DNA of 64,000 bases from NCBI RefSeq assembly GCF_963169125.1, contig NC_084800.1, positions 141,294,397 to 141,358,396 of the forward strand, written 5' to 3'. The DNA is from Humulus lupulus (Eukaryota > Streptophyta > Magnoliopsida > Rosales > Cannabaceae). Positions 10,206-19,993 of this stretch are shown piece by piece (within the stretch, counting starts at the first letter, position 1; every line of letters begins with the position of its first letter). The notes under the pieces are model-generated. The model was given only the letters and a program-made list of their open reading frames with translations, made no database searches and was not told the DNA's origin. Position numbers and translations under genes: made by a program.

Positions 10206-12485
10206 CTAACTCGTGTGGGTTGCGCCTTCATACACCACCATTTCCATCGACACTGATGGTTTTGTGGCTGTGCGGAGGGACATGTTATAGCTTTCCCTCG
10301 CTTCCTTCTGCTCCTCTTTCATGCATGCTACTCCCCCAGGGGTTGGGAATTTCATGGCTCGGTGATACACAGAATTTATCGCATTCAATTCTCTCAGAGA
10401 GGGTCTCCCTAATATCGCGTTGAAGGATGAGGCGCAATCCACCACGACAAAGTTTTCCATTATGGTGGTTTTCTTGGGTCGTTCCCCCATGGTGAGAGCT
10501 AATTCAATTGCACCTAGGGGCTGTATCGAGTCCCCTGTGAACCCGTAAAGGGAGGAATTGCAAGGTTTCAAGTGTCGGACGCTCAATCCCATCTTCTCCA
10601 AAGCGGGGCGATGCAGGATGTCCACAGAGCTTCCATTATCCACTAGGACTCGTTGTACTCTCATGTTCGCAAGATGGACAGTTAGCACCAAGGGGTCATT
10701 ATGAGGGAAATGCACCCCCTGCGCGTCTTCTTCAGTGAAAGTTATTGAGTCATTCTCGCCCTTGAAACTCTTCGGGGGGCGTTGCTCCAAACTTAAGATG
10801 CACGGTGGTGGACTTTGTCTGGCCTCCTTGGCATATTTGTCTCGTCCCTTCCTTGAATCGCCTCCGAATCCTGGTCCTCCGAAGATGGTCCTGACCTCTC
10901 CCTGTACCTCTGGGGCCACCTCTCGCGCCCGCGGTGGGGATGCTCCTTCTTCTGGCCTCTGGTTCTCCTTGCGCACATATCTGTCCAAATGTCCTCTGCG
11001 GATGAACTCCTCGATTTCCACCTTCAAATGGTTGCATTTCGCGGTGGTGTGGCCAACATCCTTGTGATACTGGCAATACCTGCTGGGATCTCTTTTAGAC
11101 CGGTCTTTTTTCATTGGCGGGGGCCTTTTGAAAGGGACCTGGTTTTCGTTCGTAACGAAAATATGCTCTCTCGCATGGGTGAGGTCAGTGTAAAAGGTGT
11201 AGGGGCCCTGTAGGCTCTCCTCAGAGCATTGATGCTTCTGGGGTCGATCATCTCTCGTTCCCTCATAAACCCCCTTCTTCTTTGCACCGCTCTGGTTTTC
11301 TCGGGCTGAAGGTTTCGGGGGCAACGGGCCTTTCCCGGCTTTGAGATTCTCGTGACCATCCTCCACGTGAATGTATTTTTGTGCCCGCTCGTAGAAATCA
11401 TCCAAGTGTGTGACCTCCCTCTTGAGCATGTTATCCCATAACTTGCTTCCTGGGCGTACTCCAGCTGTGATGGCCATTTTCTGCTCTCGGCGGGTCAGGC
11501 TCCCTACTTTAGCTGCCTCCATATTGAACCTGTGAATATAGCTTTTCAGACTCTCGTTTTCTCCTTGCTTCACATTTGCAAGGCTGGTGCCTGGCATCGT
11601 GTAGTCTCGCACAGCGTGGTGCTGCTGGAGGAATTCATCAGAAAGCTGTTGCCACGATCTGATGGACCCCGGTCTAAGTCTTTTGAACCATTTGTACGCA
11701 GGTGCTTTTAAGGTGACAGCGAAGCAATGACATCTCACCCCGCTGCCAATTCCCCCCAGCTTCATCAGGTTGTTAAATGTATCTAGATGGTATTTTGGAT
11801 CTGTGCTTCCTTTGTAGGGGGTCATATGGGGCTCCTTAAAATTGGCAGGAAGCCAGATGGCTTGGATCTCCCTAACGAAGGGTGACTCATGGTCGAACTC
11901 TTCCTCAATAGCTTGACCTCCAGAGGCAGTGACGATCTTGCTTCGCAGGCTCCTCATTTCTGTGTCCAGGTCCTGGCTCCTCTTGCTTAGGGAGTCCCTT
12001 AAAGTGGACGGGCTAAGATCCCCCTTTCCTTTGCCTTCTTGAGGCGCCATAGGGGGCGTGGTCCTTTTACCCGCCCTCTTCTTGTTGAGCTCCTCCTGTA
12101 AATCTGAGGGTGCCCTCTTTGAGGTGACCTCGTCATCGTTGCGAGGGGCAGCATTGGTTTTCGGCTCTCGCTTCTGGGCCTGATTCGGTGGTTCAGGATG
12201 TTCTCGTTGCTTTGTTCGGGGGGTGTTACTAGTGGAATGTCGAGTCCTCCCATCGTCTACCGGGACGGTGGTCTCTGCCCCCACCTGACCTTTCTCTTTT
12301 CTCTTGGGCAGGGTCATGCTTGACTTACCTTGCAACAGGCCATTCAGCACCTCTTGCATATTCTCCAAGGTGGTTTCCAACCTTTGGTTCTTACGGTGCA
12401 GCTCACGTATTTCCTCTTCGTAGAACCAAGATTTAGAACTCGAGCTCACAGAATGGACCCAAGGATGTTTATCATGTCCATGCAT
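10206..12485 (-). CDS. gag-pro: Gag-protease polyprotein of Tat element A
   Basis: This is the longest intact frame of the window, 759 residues from ATG at 12485. Residues about 20-55 form a coiled coil, followed by a charged disordered region to about 195. The retrotransposon gag core spans about 200-400 (KWFKRLRPGSIRSWQQL, ESLKSYIHRFN). A zinc knuckle of form C-x2-H-x4-H-x4-C lies near 470-485 (CQYHKDVGHTTAKC). A retropepsin-like protease follows, with catalytic VDNGSSVD near 615 and NAILGRPSL about 80 residues later. Gag packages element RNA in cytoplasmic particles and the protease matures the polyprotein. The frame ends at TAG 10206-10208 just after the protease; normal Tat elements continue into RT. 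The absence of stops, beside heavily decayed neighbours, suggests the family kept gag-pro working after losing pol. Confidence 0.85.
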   Translation of the reverse strand: MHGHDKHPWVHSVSSSSKSWFYEEEIRELHRKNQRLETTLENMQEVLNGLLQGKSSMTLPKRKEKGQVGAETTVPVDDGRTRHSTSNTPRTKQREHPEPPNQAQKREPKTNAAPRNDDEVTSKRAPSDLQEELNKKRAGKRTTPPMAPQEGKGKGDLSPSTLRDSLSKRSQDLDTEMRSLRSKIVTASGGQAIEEEFDHESPFVREIQAIWLPANFKEPHMTPYKGSTDPKYHLDTFNNLMKLGGIGSGVRCHCFAVTLKAPAYKWFKRLRPGSIRSWQQLSDEFLQQHHAVRDYTMPGTSLANVKQGENESLKSYIHRFNMEAAKVGSLTRREQKMAITAGVRPGSKLWDNMLKREVTHLDDFYERAQKYIHVEDGHENLKAGKGPLPPKPSARENQSGAKKKGVYEGTRDDRPQKHQCSEESLQGPYTFYTDLTHAREHIFVTNENQVPFKRPPPMKKDRSKRDPSRYCQYHKDVGHTTAKCNHLKVEIEEFIRRGHLDRYVRKENQRPEEGASPPRAREVAPEVQGEVRTIFGGPGFGGDSRKGRDKYAKEARQSPPPCILSLEQRPPKSFKGENDSITFTEEDAQGVHFPHNDPLVLTVHLANMRVQRVLVDNGSSVDILHRPALEKMGLSVRHLKPCNSSLYGFTGDSIQPLGAIELALTMGERPKKTTIMENFVVVDCASSFNAILGRPSLRELNAINSVYHRAMKFPTPGGVACMKEEQKEARESYNMSLRTATKPSVSMEMVVYEGATHTS

Positions 12486-12768
12486 CGAGGGACCCAGGTC
12501 CTACCGGTCGGAGTTCGGTACTTGTGGTGGTTTAGGAGGCGGGAACTCGTTGGCATTTCCCGGTGGTGCCCTTGGAGGACTCTCTCTGGGCAGGATGACC
12601 GGTGACGTGACCTCTCTATCACCCTCGTGAACCTCAGGGTCCGTTAAGGTGGACCTCCACCTCTCGTGGCTCCCTGAGTCACTTTGAACGTCTCGGCATT
12701 TCTCCTTGCCGGAAGTAATGGTAGAACTGTAGCTTGGTACTTAGGTTCCCATAGATGGTGCCAAACTG
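12486..12768 (-). other. Leader of Tat A with primer-binding site
   Basis: On the minus strand the LTR end CAACA is followed by GTTTGGCACCATCTATGGG (12750-12768). This is a degenerate form of the TTTGGCGCC-type primer site usual in Tat elements. The rest, up to the gag ATG, has no open frame. The priming tRNA was not determined. Confidence 0.6.
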
Positions 12769-13435
12769 TTGACGGTGAGAATTCGTCAACTAAGTTAAGT
12801 TAGAAAAATTGCAAAGTAGAGATTATCAAAAGAAAAACTTTAGAAATATAAGTATAAACTCCAAGAACAATTGCATAAGAAAAATGTTGAAATCAGTTTG
12901 TATTCACTATGGTGCACTGCTACAGTAATTTTTCCAACCCCCTTCCATGTGGAATCAAGGTTCATTTTATAGTAGGCTCTAATGGCCCTAGATACAGGGT
13001 GGTCCAGGGGACCAATTCGTACACAGGTACACTGTCAGGAAAGTGGTTTCAGAGGTAGTGGTGCTGGCACTAGTACATGGCCAGGCATCATGAGGATGTC
13101 TCCACTACTTGACCGTACGGCTGTCAGAGGAGTGGTGCAGGTGGTAGTGGTGTCGACTCTGAAATATGGTTAGGAGAATGCAGGCCATGTTCTCTCTCCT
13201 AGTGCTCCAACTACTTGTCTAACATGAGTGTTATGGTCACGCGTACGGGGTCTTAAAAGTCGTACCTCGTACAAGATTATACTAGCATGACCTTTCTGAA
13301 TCATACTTGGGCTTTCCCTTTCAGACGATGGGGGTGTCTCTCATGAGCCCCTGATGCAGCTTGTGCGTGGGCGAGGCGCTGGCCTCGCGAGCCCTTGGCG
13401 CGGCGGGTGCGCGGGCGTGGTGTCGACCTCGCAAC
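12769..13435 (-). repeat. 5' LTR of Tat A, part 1 (split by L)
   Basis: It starts TGTTGACGGTGAGAATTCG and follows the 3' LTR at 4569 with about 4-5 percent mismatch. It breaks at GCAAC (13431-13435), the left target duplication of element L. It resumes at 22319. Confidence 0.88.
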
Positions 13436-15760
13436 TGTAACGCCCTGGATAGCCAAGACCGTTACACTGTGTGTTTATAAGGTGCCAGACTTGCTAATCA
13501 AGTTATTTAAGTAAAATCGTGTTACTGAAACAGTGGAGGAACTAGGGTTAAAAGTGTTTTGGTCTCAAAAGTTATATTTTCATTACTAGGCATTGTTTAT
13601 TTACATGGGATCCCAAAAACGACAGTTTAAAAGCCATTTACAAAAGTTACAAAGTTTAAATACACTGACTGGCCATACTAAGGCAAAAACGAGCAGTTAG
13701 ATAGTCCTTGTCCTGGTCCACTCCTCGATCGTGGTGATCGAACAGCTAGTTATGTACATTTCACCTTGGAGCTCTCCACCTCGGGCTTGGTCCAGCCTGC
13801 CCTTGCCTTAACCTGCACCACGTAGCACCCGTGAGCCAAGGCCCAGCAAGAAAGCATGATAACATAGTAAGATCAGCAACACTTAGCAAATATTTCACAA
13901 TGCTCAACCAAGAATTCAACATCTCATACATTTATCCAATCAGTAATAGCAGTTGTCATCCAGACAGTCAATCAACTATAACCATAGTGCAATATTCACG
14001 TTCATAACTAATAGATTGTCATACCCATCAAATAACATTCAGGGTTGGCGCCCTTAGTCGCACCCTCTAGTTGGCACACTGTCTTCGGCTCAATAGAGCC
14101 GCCCCCAGTGTAATACTCACTGACTCTGGCCAGCTTAACCAAGCTCAGTGATAAACAAGCTGCCTCAGCTCCCAGTGGCTGAGCCGCGCCCCAGTGCGCA
14201 AATAATGATTCCAACACCCTTAGGCCGGTAATCGCATGTCCCATGGCGTAATAACACCATCTCACGACATGATAAACAAATATAGGGAACTCTTAGTCCC
14301 ATCGTGTCCACATGATTATTCATATTCACATAATAATGCATACAAACATAGGGAACACTTAGTCCCAACCTAACCACATACTCAGGTGCAGCTTTCTTAC
14401 CTTTCAATTTACTGGTTCCCGATGCCACGTAGCCACAAGCACGGTCCTCTACCCCGAGCCTCTCCAAAGTCCTAATCACAACACAAACATAATATTCTTT
14501 GTCATTAACCAATCCAAGACTACCTTCCCGGTACCTAACCCACACTCTCGGAACCCCCAAAACCTTAGAACAACACCCCGGAGACATCCCCCAAACCCCC
14601 GGAGCAAAGGCCAAAAATTGCAAAATATAACACCCTGAAATTTGCCTTGTGCCGCGGCACCACATTCCTTGTGCCGCGGCACCCAACACCAGAGACCCCT
14701 AGGCCGCGGCAAGCAAAAGCTGTGCCGCGGCACACCATCGCAGACCCAGATTTCTGGGTTTTCCTTCGCGTTTTTCCCGAGCCTAACTCACTCCAACTCA
14801 CCCCAAACTCCATCCTAAGTCCCAAAATTAACTCTAAACCCTTAATAAACCTCACAACAACCCAAAAACATCATGCCCAAGCTCACTCACACCTTCAATC
14901 CTAAAATCCACTCTTGAATTTCACACTTAACAACTCAAACCAGAAAATTAAGAACAGCTTGAACTCAAACACAAACCACACTCCAAACTCCCTATACCTT
15001 AACAGAAACAAGCCTAATAATCACACAGAAACCTTACCTTGAGTGGTGAGTCCAACCTCCAGCTCTAAACCTCCTTCCCCCTTGATTTCCCAATTCTGAG
15101 TTCATACAAAACCAGCCACCAATTTGTTTCAATTCACACTTATCAACCAAAAATCAGACTTGAAACTTAGATATACCATAACCAAAATCTTACCTCTGAG
15201 TATTCTTGGTCTAAGCTTGCTTGACAACTTCAATCACTCCTTAATTCTCCTTCCAAGAGCTAAATTCAGCTTCTCCCTTCCATCTTCGTTTTGCTCCTCT
15301 AGGTCTCCAACATTCAGCATAAAGCCCCTTTCTCCAAGTGTTATACGTATTGTATTTTCCTTCAGCTCTTACTCATCTATTCCCTGCCAAAAGACTAATT
15401 TAACCCTCCATTTATATCCTTTACTAACTAGACCTCAAGGGCATACCTGTCCTTTCATCACCTTTGCAATTCTACCACTTTCCCATAAAACCTGTTACTC
15501 TCTATGGTTACTAACAGTTACGCAGTTTACCAAATCACCAGTTACCATTATCTAGTTTTCTAGGACCGTCCCGGCACGTGCATCACATTTGTATCACAGC
15601 ACCCACACAGTACAATTCACATATCATAATTATCACATAATATAATTCACATATCATATAACATGCTTAAAATCATAATCATCACACATAATTCTCATCA
15701 TGCCCTCCCGGCACACTAATCAAAGCCCTTAAGCCTTATTAGTGAATTTGGGTCGTTACA
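13436..15760 (-). repeat. 3' LTR of element L
   Basis: TGTAACGCCC to GGTCGTTACA on the plus strand, 2325 bp. It contains the conserved core (13799-13853), GGGATCCCA near 13618 and the palindrome cluster at 14649-14735. The 174-, 143- and 96-residue frames here recur unchanged in the other LTR because the LTRs are copies. None resembles a protein, and they are not genes. Confidence 0.93.
14649..14735. repeat. Cluster of GTGCCGCGGCAC palindromes in LTR
   Basis: The 12-bp perfect palindrome GTGCCGCGGCAC occurs three times, and a partial CCGCGGC once, within 87 bp. The same cluster lies at 21207-21293 in the other LTR. Other LTRs here have looser CCGCGG-rich blocks at the same relative place (60741-60905, 48350-48450, 2770-2940). 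The function is unknown. Confidence 0.8.
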
Positions 15761-15776
15761 ACTATCCCCTCCTAAT
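15761..15776 (-). other. Polypurine tract of element L
   Basis: The minus strand reads ATTAGGAGGGGATAGT directly before the LTR. It is close to the tract of element C at 36208-36223 (AGTAGGAGGGGAAAGT). Confidence 0.8.
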
Positions 15777-18700
15777 GAGAATTTCGTCCTCGAAATTTAC
15801 CCGAGCAATTCAGGACACAAATTCCGCACAACTCATTCCAGCTATCCCGGTCATTCCTTGACCCTACCATTTCTGGTGTGTTACCTTAACTCAAGGTACA
15901 ATCTTATTCCTCAAAACCTCAGTCTTTCAATTTTATGCTTAAACCGGTCACCCCACATGGAATATCTTCATTTTAATCTGTAGATCCTTATCAATCAACC
16001 CATGAGTTTTTCCAATCCATGTCCCTAACATGGAATACAAAATCCACTGCGTATAGCTAACGGTGCCCAAAGATGTAGTCAACTTAAAAACAACCTCACT
16101 GATCCCCTACCGGATCCAAACAGCCTTGATGCCCTGGGGTCCATCTAGCTCTTCACCTCTCTATCTCTTGCGACATCCCACGAAAGCTACCATCTTCTAC
16201 TCGAAACTCCATACCCCTGTTTCCCAATTCAATAAAGCTTTTCCATCTACTTTGAAAAGTGAGTTTCATGCTCTAATCTTTTAATAATCCCAATGATCCC
16301 CTGAACTACCTCCAGATCCAAATACAACCTATCACTTATCTCACTCCAACGAAGGGATGATATACAATCCTTCTTATATTCCATTTTATCAAGTGTTCTT
16401 CCAATAACTAAATAACTCCCTTTCTCTCTGATTTACCATCAGTCTGAAAATAATAAAACTCGTCAGATTCTGTCTATCTATTCATTACCTTTATTAATCC
16501 TCCCAAGACCTGAGAATAAGATAAAGTCCTTGTTCAATGAAATTAACTCCAAATTCCATGGAGGCTTACCACCCATCTCGCTTAAGGTTCTGAGTACTGG
16601 TCAGCTGTATAAATTATTCTTACTGATAAAAGCAAGTTCTCCCCAGACGCTGCTCCATGATGACCCCACCATCTTGGCAACCTCTCTGCGATACCTATCA
16701 CCATATTTCCTTATTCCCATTATAACATACTCAAAGGTTGCGATGTCAATCACGAACTGCTATCGGGATAAGAATTTTGTTCCTCATTCATTATATTTTT
16801 CTCCATCTAGGCCTCCAATAAAAAAAACCTTCAAATTATTGTACCTTTTTCCTAATGTCTGGATGAAAGGACCAAGAGAATAGTACGAGATTCATCCAGA
16901 ATTTCCATATAATTCCGGTGTCCATCAGAGTCCAAATTTGGTCCTTATATCACTATAAACTTACACATAACACTGTAGAATCCTTTGCTAATTCAATTAA
17001 GAATTGCCTTTAATTCCTTTCATTTGGGTTTTCCTTAACTGTCATTCTTGTTCCTGTATAAGATAATAATAATTCCAGGTATCCACTGGCTATTAAGCCT
17101 ACTAGATACACCACTCTAGTTCTAGTCGGATCCTCTAACCAACACCATGCATAGATCATCACTTCCTCCTGTCTTGAGGTATCATAGCAACACAACAATT
17201 GATTCTAATCTGTAAGAAGACGTGAATCTCACCCAACTACCGGTACCATCATGCTTGCCTAGGGAAACTCTTACTTCCAAGGCATTCTTCAACCTTAACA
17301 AAGTTCCAACCAGAATACATCACTGTGCCGTCGATCAAGACAATTACAAGTCCAATTCAGATAATCTTTGAATACTCTTTTTACCTATTTCACAAAAACA
17401 GTTTGGCATTGACCAAACCCTCAACACATAACCTAGCATCCTCAGTGCCCTTATCCAACATGATAGCAACCTCCTACCTATCCTCTTCCCTGTTCTCCAA
17501 CTGGTAATAGCCAGGTCAAAGATCCCTAACTGCACCTGATCTCTAGCTGGTAATAACCAGATCAAAGATCCTTAACTATTTCTGATCTCTAGCTGGTAAT
17601 AACCAGATCAAAGATCCTAACTATTCCTGATCTCTAGCTGGTAATAACCAGATCAAAGATCCTTCCTGAAGTATGTCATCCTACTCAACAATTAAGACCT
17701 TAACTCTCATCATTTTGTTAAAACCATTCAATACAACATTTTAGATCTAATTCCATCCCTGTCTTATCCCCAATCCATCTCTTTACGCAGACGAACTCCC
17801 TGACGAATTCCTTGGAAACTTATCTGGAAACCCATAAACCAACCCAGTCTGTCTTGTCCCACTGATACAACTCAAGTAGTGTCCATCACATCAACTAAGG
17901 CTCTAATCATTTCCCTTACAGTAGACCTCACATTCCAAGTATAAACGCCAGCCACTGCAAGGATTTCCCCTTTTTAAACTCAAGAGTTACCGCTCCTTTC
18001 TTACAACCCATCATCGTTTCCCCTGCTTGACCGACTCTTCATGTTCAAAACCCTCACGTTGTAACTGTCTTCGAGAATACTTCAAGTAGTAGCTGATACA
18101 TTCATCGGCCTTAGTGTGCTTCTGATCAACTCTTTCCGTACCTGATCTCCTCCCTTCCTGTACTTAACCTGGAATACCTTTGAAGAATGAAGTTACTACC
18201 CTCTGAAACCTTACCTCTGACCCTACTGCTTCAGTCGTGATATCATCAGTATAGTAGTCGTTCACATTCCACTTCTAACTGGGGAGTAATCCAACTAATC
18301 ACTAGTGAATCCTGAATGCAAACCATCCATGTCATTTTCTGTTCTCTGCTCGTTAAACTTACTCATGTCGTTAAAGTACAAACGACTAGAAATCCTTACT
18401 AGTAACGCATCACACCCCTCTCGGTACAAGTGATAATTTCCTAAGATGTCTCTTCCCTTGATTCTTATCTAGTAATAACCAGATCAATGATCAACTCCTT
18501 CCATACCCAAGTTCCAAGCTGTGGCCGAAAACTGCATTCTCATCTACTTTCCTACTGACTAATCTAATTCCCATTCAGTCCAATCAATATACTTCAAGAA
18601 ATACTCATGACTGTCCAAAGTTGTCCCTAATATAACATATTAACTTTCCTCAACATATACCCATCTGAATCCTTCCTAATAGACGCACAACACCAACTCC

Positions 18701-19978
18701 TTTCAGCTCTCTTCCCAACCAAAGCAAAGGCTATCCAATCCACTAGTCACTTCTGAGAAACTAACCTTGGGCTTTAAATGAATAAAGTATCCCAGTCCTC
18801 CCTGCCTCAATGGCCAACCTGTGCACTGAACCCCTTTCCTGTCCAACCCAGGAACCATAAAACCACCAAAGGTTCTCATTCTTCCAATCACTGAGTAGCC
18901 ACACCTACTATATTTCGACGAACGAAAATATCATCATATGTATCCCCTTCACCATAGATAATGAGGCCCTCTCTCTCTACTGCCCAAGCACAGACAACCA
19001 ACTCAGAGTTTAACTCACAAATGACTTATCATCCCCGGCTTCATCCATTTGCACCATAACCCAAAGTGGACCAACCAACCCACCAAACTCAACAATATGT
19101 ACTATCGCTATCCTGTCACTTTCGACATCTTTTACCACAATTACCTAGTAAGGTTACTTGTCCCAATTTATCCTTCTCATATCACTAAGAACGGGGTTAG
19201 CCACACCCATTCACTAATTGATTCCTGAACAAACCCAAACCTTCCTCGAAACTTAGAGGATAAGACTTCCGTACAATAATTCTTGTCTGTTCCTCCTCAG
19301 TAATTTGCCTTTTTCATCCATCCAATAAATTCCATCAGACCTCACAGCCTTACCCATATATCAACAAACACCTGCTGCGAATCTCTAGGGAAGGTGGAGG
19401 ATTCCAACCCCCAACTATCATCTTCTATCCCTACCAAAACAAAAACTGAATCCAATTGACCATTCTCAATACATACACCCTGAATTAATCTGTCTTCACC
19501 GACTAAACTTCTCAGCCCTGACGTTTATACCCAAAACCAACTCAAGGGCAGATCCAAACAATCATAACAATCAAACACACATAAAACATATTAAGCACCC
19601 ATATTATGCATAAATTATCAAATCTCTTTATCACTAGATGCGTTCATACCTTTTATGCCCTCCATGCCAACAAACGGGTATATCATATAAGTTCAATATA
19701 ATAACCTATAGTCCCTATATCGCCATTACTCATGTATTCAACCACATGCAAGAGCAATACTAATCAACATGCCTAAATAGCACCACACAGCAGTCAAGGG
19801 CCAGGCCCCATCAGTATCTCATGCTCCCTATTCATCAAACAGATATCAACAATCATATCTCACTCAAATCATTTAAGCACATCATCATACATACACAATT
19901 ACCAAACCCTGAGTTGAGCTTGTCTCCCACGGCGAATGTACATATCCAGCTAGTCTTCAGGACCCATAAACCTAGGAC
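15777..19978 (-). other. Non-coding interior of element L
   Basis: About 4.2 kb of pyrimidine-rich (plus-strand) sequence with stops in all frames; the longest frame is 117 residues and unlike any retroelement protein. Only the terminal parts match Tekay elements. The 1.3-kb part containing 17501-18500 carries hairpin repeats (separate entry). The origin of the filler is not recognised. Confidence 0.75.
17501..17671. repeat. 46-bp tandem repeat with CTGGTAATAACCAG hairpin
   Basis: Four copies start at 17501, 17547, 17593 and 17638 (periods 46, 46, 45). Each holds the inverted repeat CTGGTAATAACCAG followed by ATCAAAGATCC. A diverged fifth copy is near 18469 (TCTAGTAATAACCAGATCAA). Confidence 0.85.
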
Positions 19979-19993
19979 GCTCTGATACCAAGT
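19979..19993 (-). other. Primer-binding site of element L (initiator Met tRNA)
   Basis: The minus strand reads ACTTGGTATCAGAGC immediately after the LTR terminus. TGGTATCAGAGC is complementary to the 3' end of plant initiator tRNA-Met, the usual primer for Tekay and many other plant LTR elements. Confidence 0.9.

Noticed and set aside
14165..14689. A 174-residue frame, repeated identically at 20723-21247
   Set aside because: Both lie in the two LTRs of element L; identity reflects LTR duplication. Composition is that of the palindrome block and there is no protein-like motif.
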